A stretch of 61,673 bases of DNA from Herbidospora yilanensis (GTDB lineage Bacteria; Actinomycetota; Actinomycetes; Streptosporangiales; Streptosporangiaceae). Location of the stretch: assembly GCF_001570565.1 (NCBI RefSeq), contig NZ_BBXE01000037.1:24913-86585 (forward strand), written 5' to 3'. The notes under the pieces were generated by a model. That model searched no databases. It was not told the origin of the DNA and saw only the letters and a program-made list of their open reading frames with translations. Position numbers and translations under genes: made by a program. Below are positions 60,520 through 61,673 of this stretch, one piece after another. Every line of letters starts with the position of its first letter. The first letter of the stretch is position 1.

Positions 60520-61673
60520 GTGACGACGACCCAGGATCCGGCGCGGGCTGTGCTCATGCTCGCCGAGGCCGATCCGGGCCGGGCGGTGCTCGTCGCGGCG
60601 GAAGTGGCCGCGCGCGCCCGGGACCGGGGTGACCTGGCGGCCCTGTCGCGGGCCGAGCGGGCGCTGGGCATCGCCGCCGTCCACCTCGACGACCTGGCGA
60701 CGGCGGCCCGGCACCTGCGGGCCGCGATCCGCACCGCGGGCCGGGCCGGGTCGCCCGAACTGGCCGCCGAGGCGCGGATCCGGATGGCGTTCGTGACCAG
60801 CATGCGGGGCCGCCCCCGGCAGGCGCTCGCCGACCTGGAGGCCCTGCTGCCCGGCCTGCACGGCGGGTTGCGGGCCCGCGCCGAGGCCCAGCGCGCCGCC
60901 GTCTTCAACCACCTCGGGCGGCACGCCGACGCGCTGGCCGCCTACCGCCAGGCCGTCCCCGTGCTGCGGCGGGCGCATGACCACGTGTGGCTCCAGCGGG
61001 TGTTGTCGAACCGCGGCATCGTGTACGGCTACCGCCACGAGTTCGCCGCCGCCGAAGCCGACTTCCACGAGGCCGAGGACCTGTGCGCGGCCCTCGGGCT
61101 CGACCTGTCGCTCGCCGTGGTGCGGCTGAACCTGGGCTGGGTGCGGGGGGTGCGCGGCGACGTGCCGGGGGCCCTGCGCTACCTCGACCTGGCCGAGAGC
61201 CGCTTCCGCGACCTCGGCACCCACCAGCTCGGCTGGTTGCTCAGCGACCGGTCGGAGCTGCTGCTGTCCGTCGGCCTGACCGCCGAGGCCCGCGCCGCCG
61301 CCGAGGAGGCGGTCGCGGAGCTGCGCCGCCGCCGCCGCGCGATCGTCCTCCCGGAGGTACGCCTGCTCCTGGCCCGCGCCGCCACCCTGGAGGGCGACCA
61401 CGAGCGCGCCGTCGAGGCGGCCCGGCGGGCGGCCCGCGAGTTCGGCGCCCAGCAACGCCCCGAGTGGCGCGCCCTGGCCGCGTTCGTGGTGCTGCGATCA
61501 CGCCTGGCGGCCGGGCACGCGGGCGTCTCGGCGGCCCGGTTCGCGGCCATCGCGGAGGAACTGGGCCGGGCGGGCTGGACGGCGGCGTCGGTGGAGGCGC
61601 GGCTGCTGGGCGCCCGCGTGGCGCTGGGCGCCGCGCCGGCGCGGCGGGCCCGCGCGCTCGACCTGCTCACCGT
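60520..61673 (+). CDS. TPR-repeat protein, truncated by the window edge
   Basis: Open through 384 codons from GTG 60520 to the right edge without a stop. Alanine-rich helical repeats with TPR register are seen throughout (for instance AVFNHLGRHADALAAYRQAV and NRGIVYGYRHEFAAAEADFHEAEDL). The start is weakly supported because no good ribosome site is present; CTG 60511 or the region further up could be used. In many actinomycete loci with a subtilase partner such TPR proteins end in a CHAT domain, so a C-terminal CHAT is expected beyond the window (inference). Confidence 0.75.
   Translation, partial: MTTTQDPARAVLMLAEADPGRAVLVAAEVAARARDRGDLAALSRAERALGIAAVHLDDLATAARHLRAAIRTAGRAGSPELAAEARIRMAFVTSMRGRPRQALADLEALLPGLHGGLRARAEAQRAAVFNHLGRHADALAAYRQAVPVLRRAHDHVWLQRVLSNRGIVYGYRHEFAAAEADFHEAEDLCAALGLDLSLAVVRLNLGWVRGVRGDVPGALRYLDLAESRFRDLGTHQLGWLLSDRSELLLSVGLTAEARAAAEEAVAELRRRRRAIVLPEVRLLLARAATLEGDHERAVEAARRAAREFGAQQRPEWRALAAFVVLRSRLAAGHAGVSAARFAAIAEELGRAGWTAASVEARLLGARVALGAAPARRARALDLLT

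Noticed and set aside
60385-61670. Minus-strand frames opposite the truncated TPR gene
   Set aside because: The plus-strand TPR frame gives regular helical repeats, whereas the antisense frames are compositionally biased.

Overview
The window is about 61.7 kb of high-GC actinomycete chromosome. Initiation is often at GTG or TTG, genes are often coupled by 4-base ATGA or GTGA overlaps, there are many lipoproteins, and no insertion sequence, phage gene or CRISPR array was seen. The housekeeping order (polA, thioesterase, livHMGF, livK, ANTAR regulator, tRNA, pyk, gltBD, lgt, trpABC, hisI, his operon, protein mannosyltransferase) matches, from memory, the polA-to-hisD core segment of Streptomyces. 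The departures from it suggest a different filamentous order, perhaps Streptosporangiales; this placement is inference.

Layout. 1-8 kb: the 5' end of polA, a hot-dog thioesterase, a branched-chain amino-acid ABC transporter whose LivH carries an extra secreted beta domain, its substrate-binding lipoprotein, and a PdtaR-type RNA-binding response regulator. 8-24 kb: a tRNA with a CAA anticodon, pyruvate kinase, several lipoproteins, a lipoprotein-anchored subtilase, glutamate synthase gltBD, a DUF43 polyamine aminopropyltransferase-like protein, a pair of paralogous two-cysteine envelope proteins, a VIT-type transporter, lgt, and a DsbA/MauE pair. 25-30 kb: trpCBA, two small membrane proteins, a Trp-associated membrane protein and hisI. 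30-34 kb: a heterodimeric ABC exporter. 51-57 kb: the hisD-C-B-x-H-y-priA-ridA-F operon. PriA is expected to serve both histidine and tryptophan synthesis, which fits the absence of trpF from the window. 57-58.7 kb: protein O-mannosyltransferase.

Accessory block, about 30.3-51.0 kb, lying between hisI and hisF. Its most striking content is a four-gene minus-strand operon, 34734-42980, with every junction a 4-base overlap: a two-helix membrane protein, a CHAT (caspase-like) protease fused to a P-loop NTPase, a 1638-residue STAND-like NTPase with a helical-repeat region and a CHAT domain that has lost both catalytic residues, and an HEVGH zinc-metallopeptidase-like protein. It follows directly, in the same orientation, a four-gene lipid operon (FAD oxidoreductase, DUF1365, two cyclopropane-fatty-acid-synthase-like methyltransferases). 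The architecture suggests a protease-based conflict or regulated-death system that I cannot match to a named one. The block also holds twin 53/54-residue membrane micro-proteins and a DGPF/ECF42 sigma-factor module.

A second protease-centred locus is cut by the right edge (58.7-61.7 kb): a cytoplasmic subtilase, a 150-residue partner and a divergent TPR protein that runs off the window. Other points of interest are a nested hairpin with a possible pseudoknot upstream of livH, a 217-bp imperfect inverted repeat downstream of trpA, and a short-variable-arm tRNA with a leucine anticodon.
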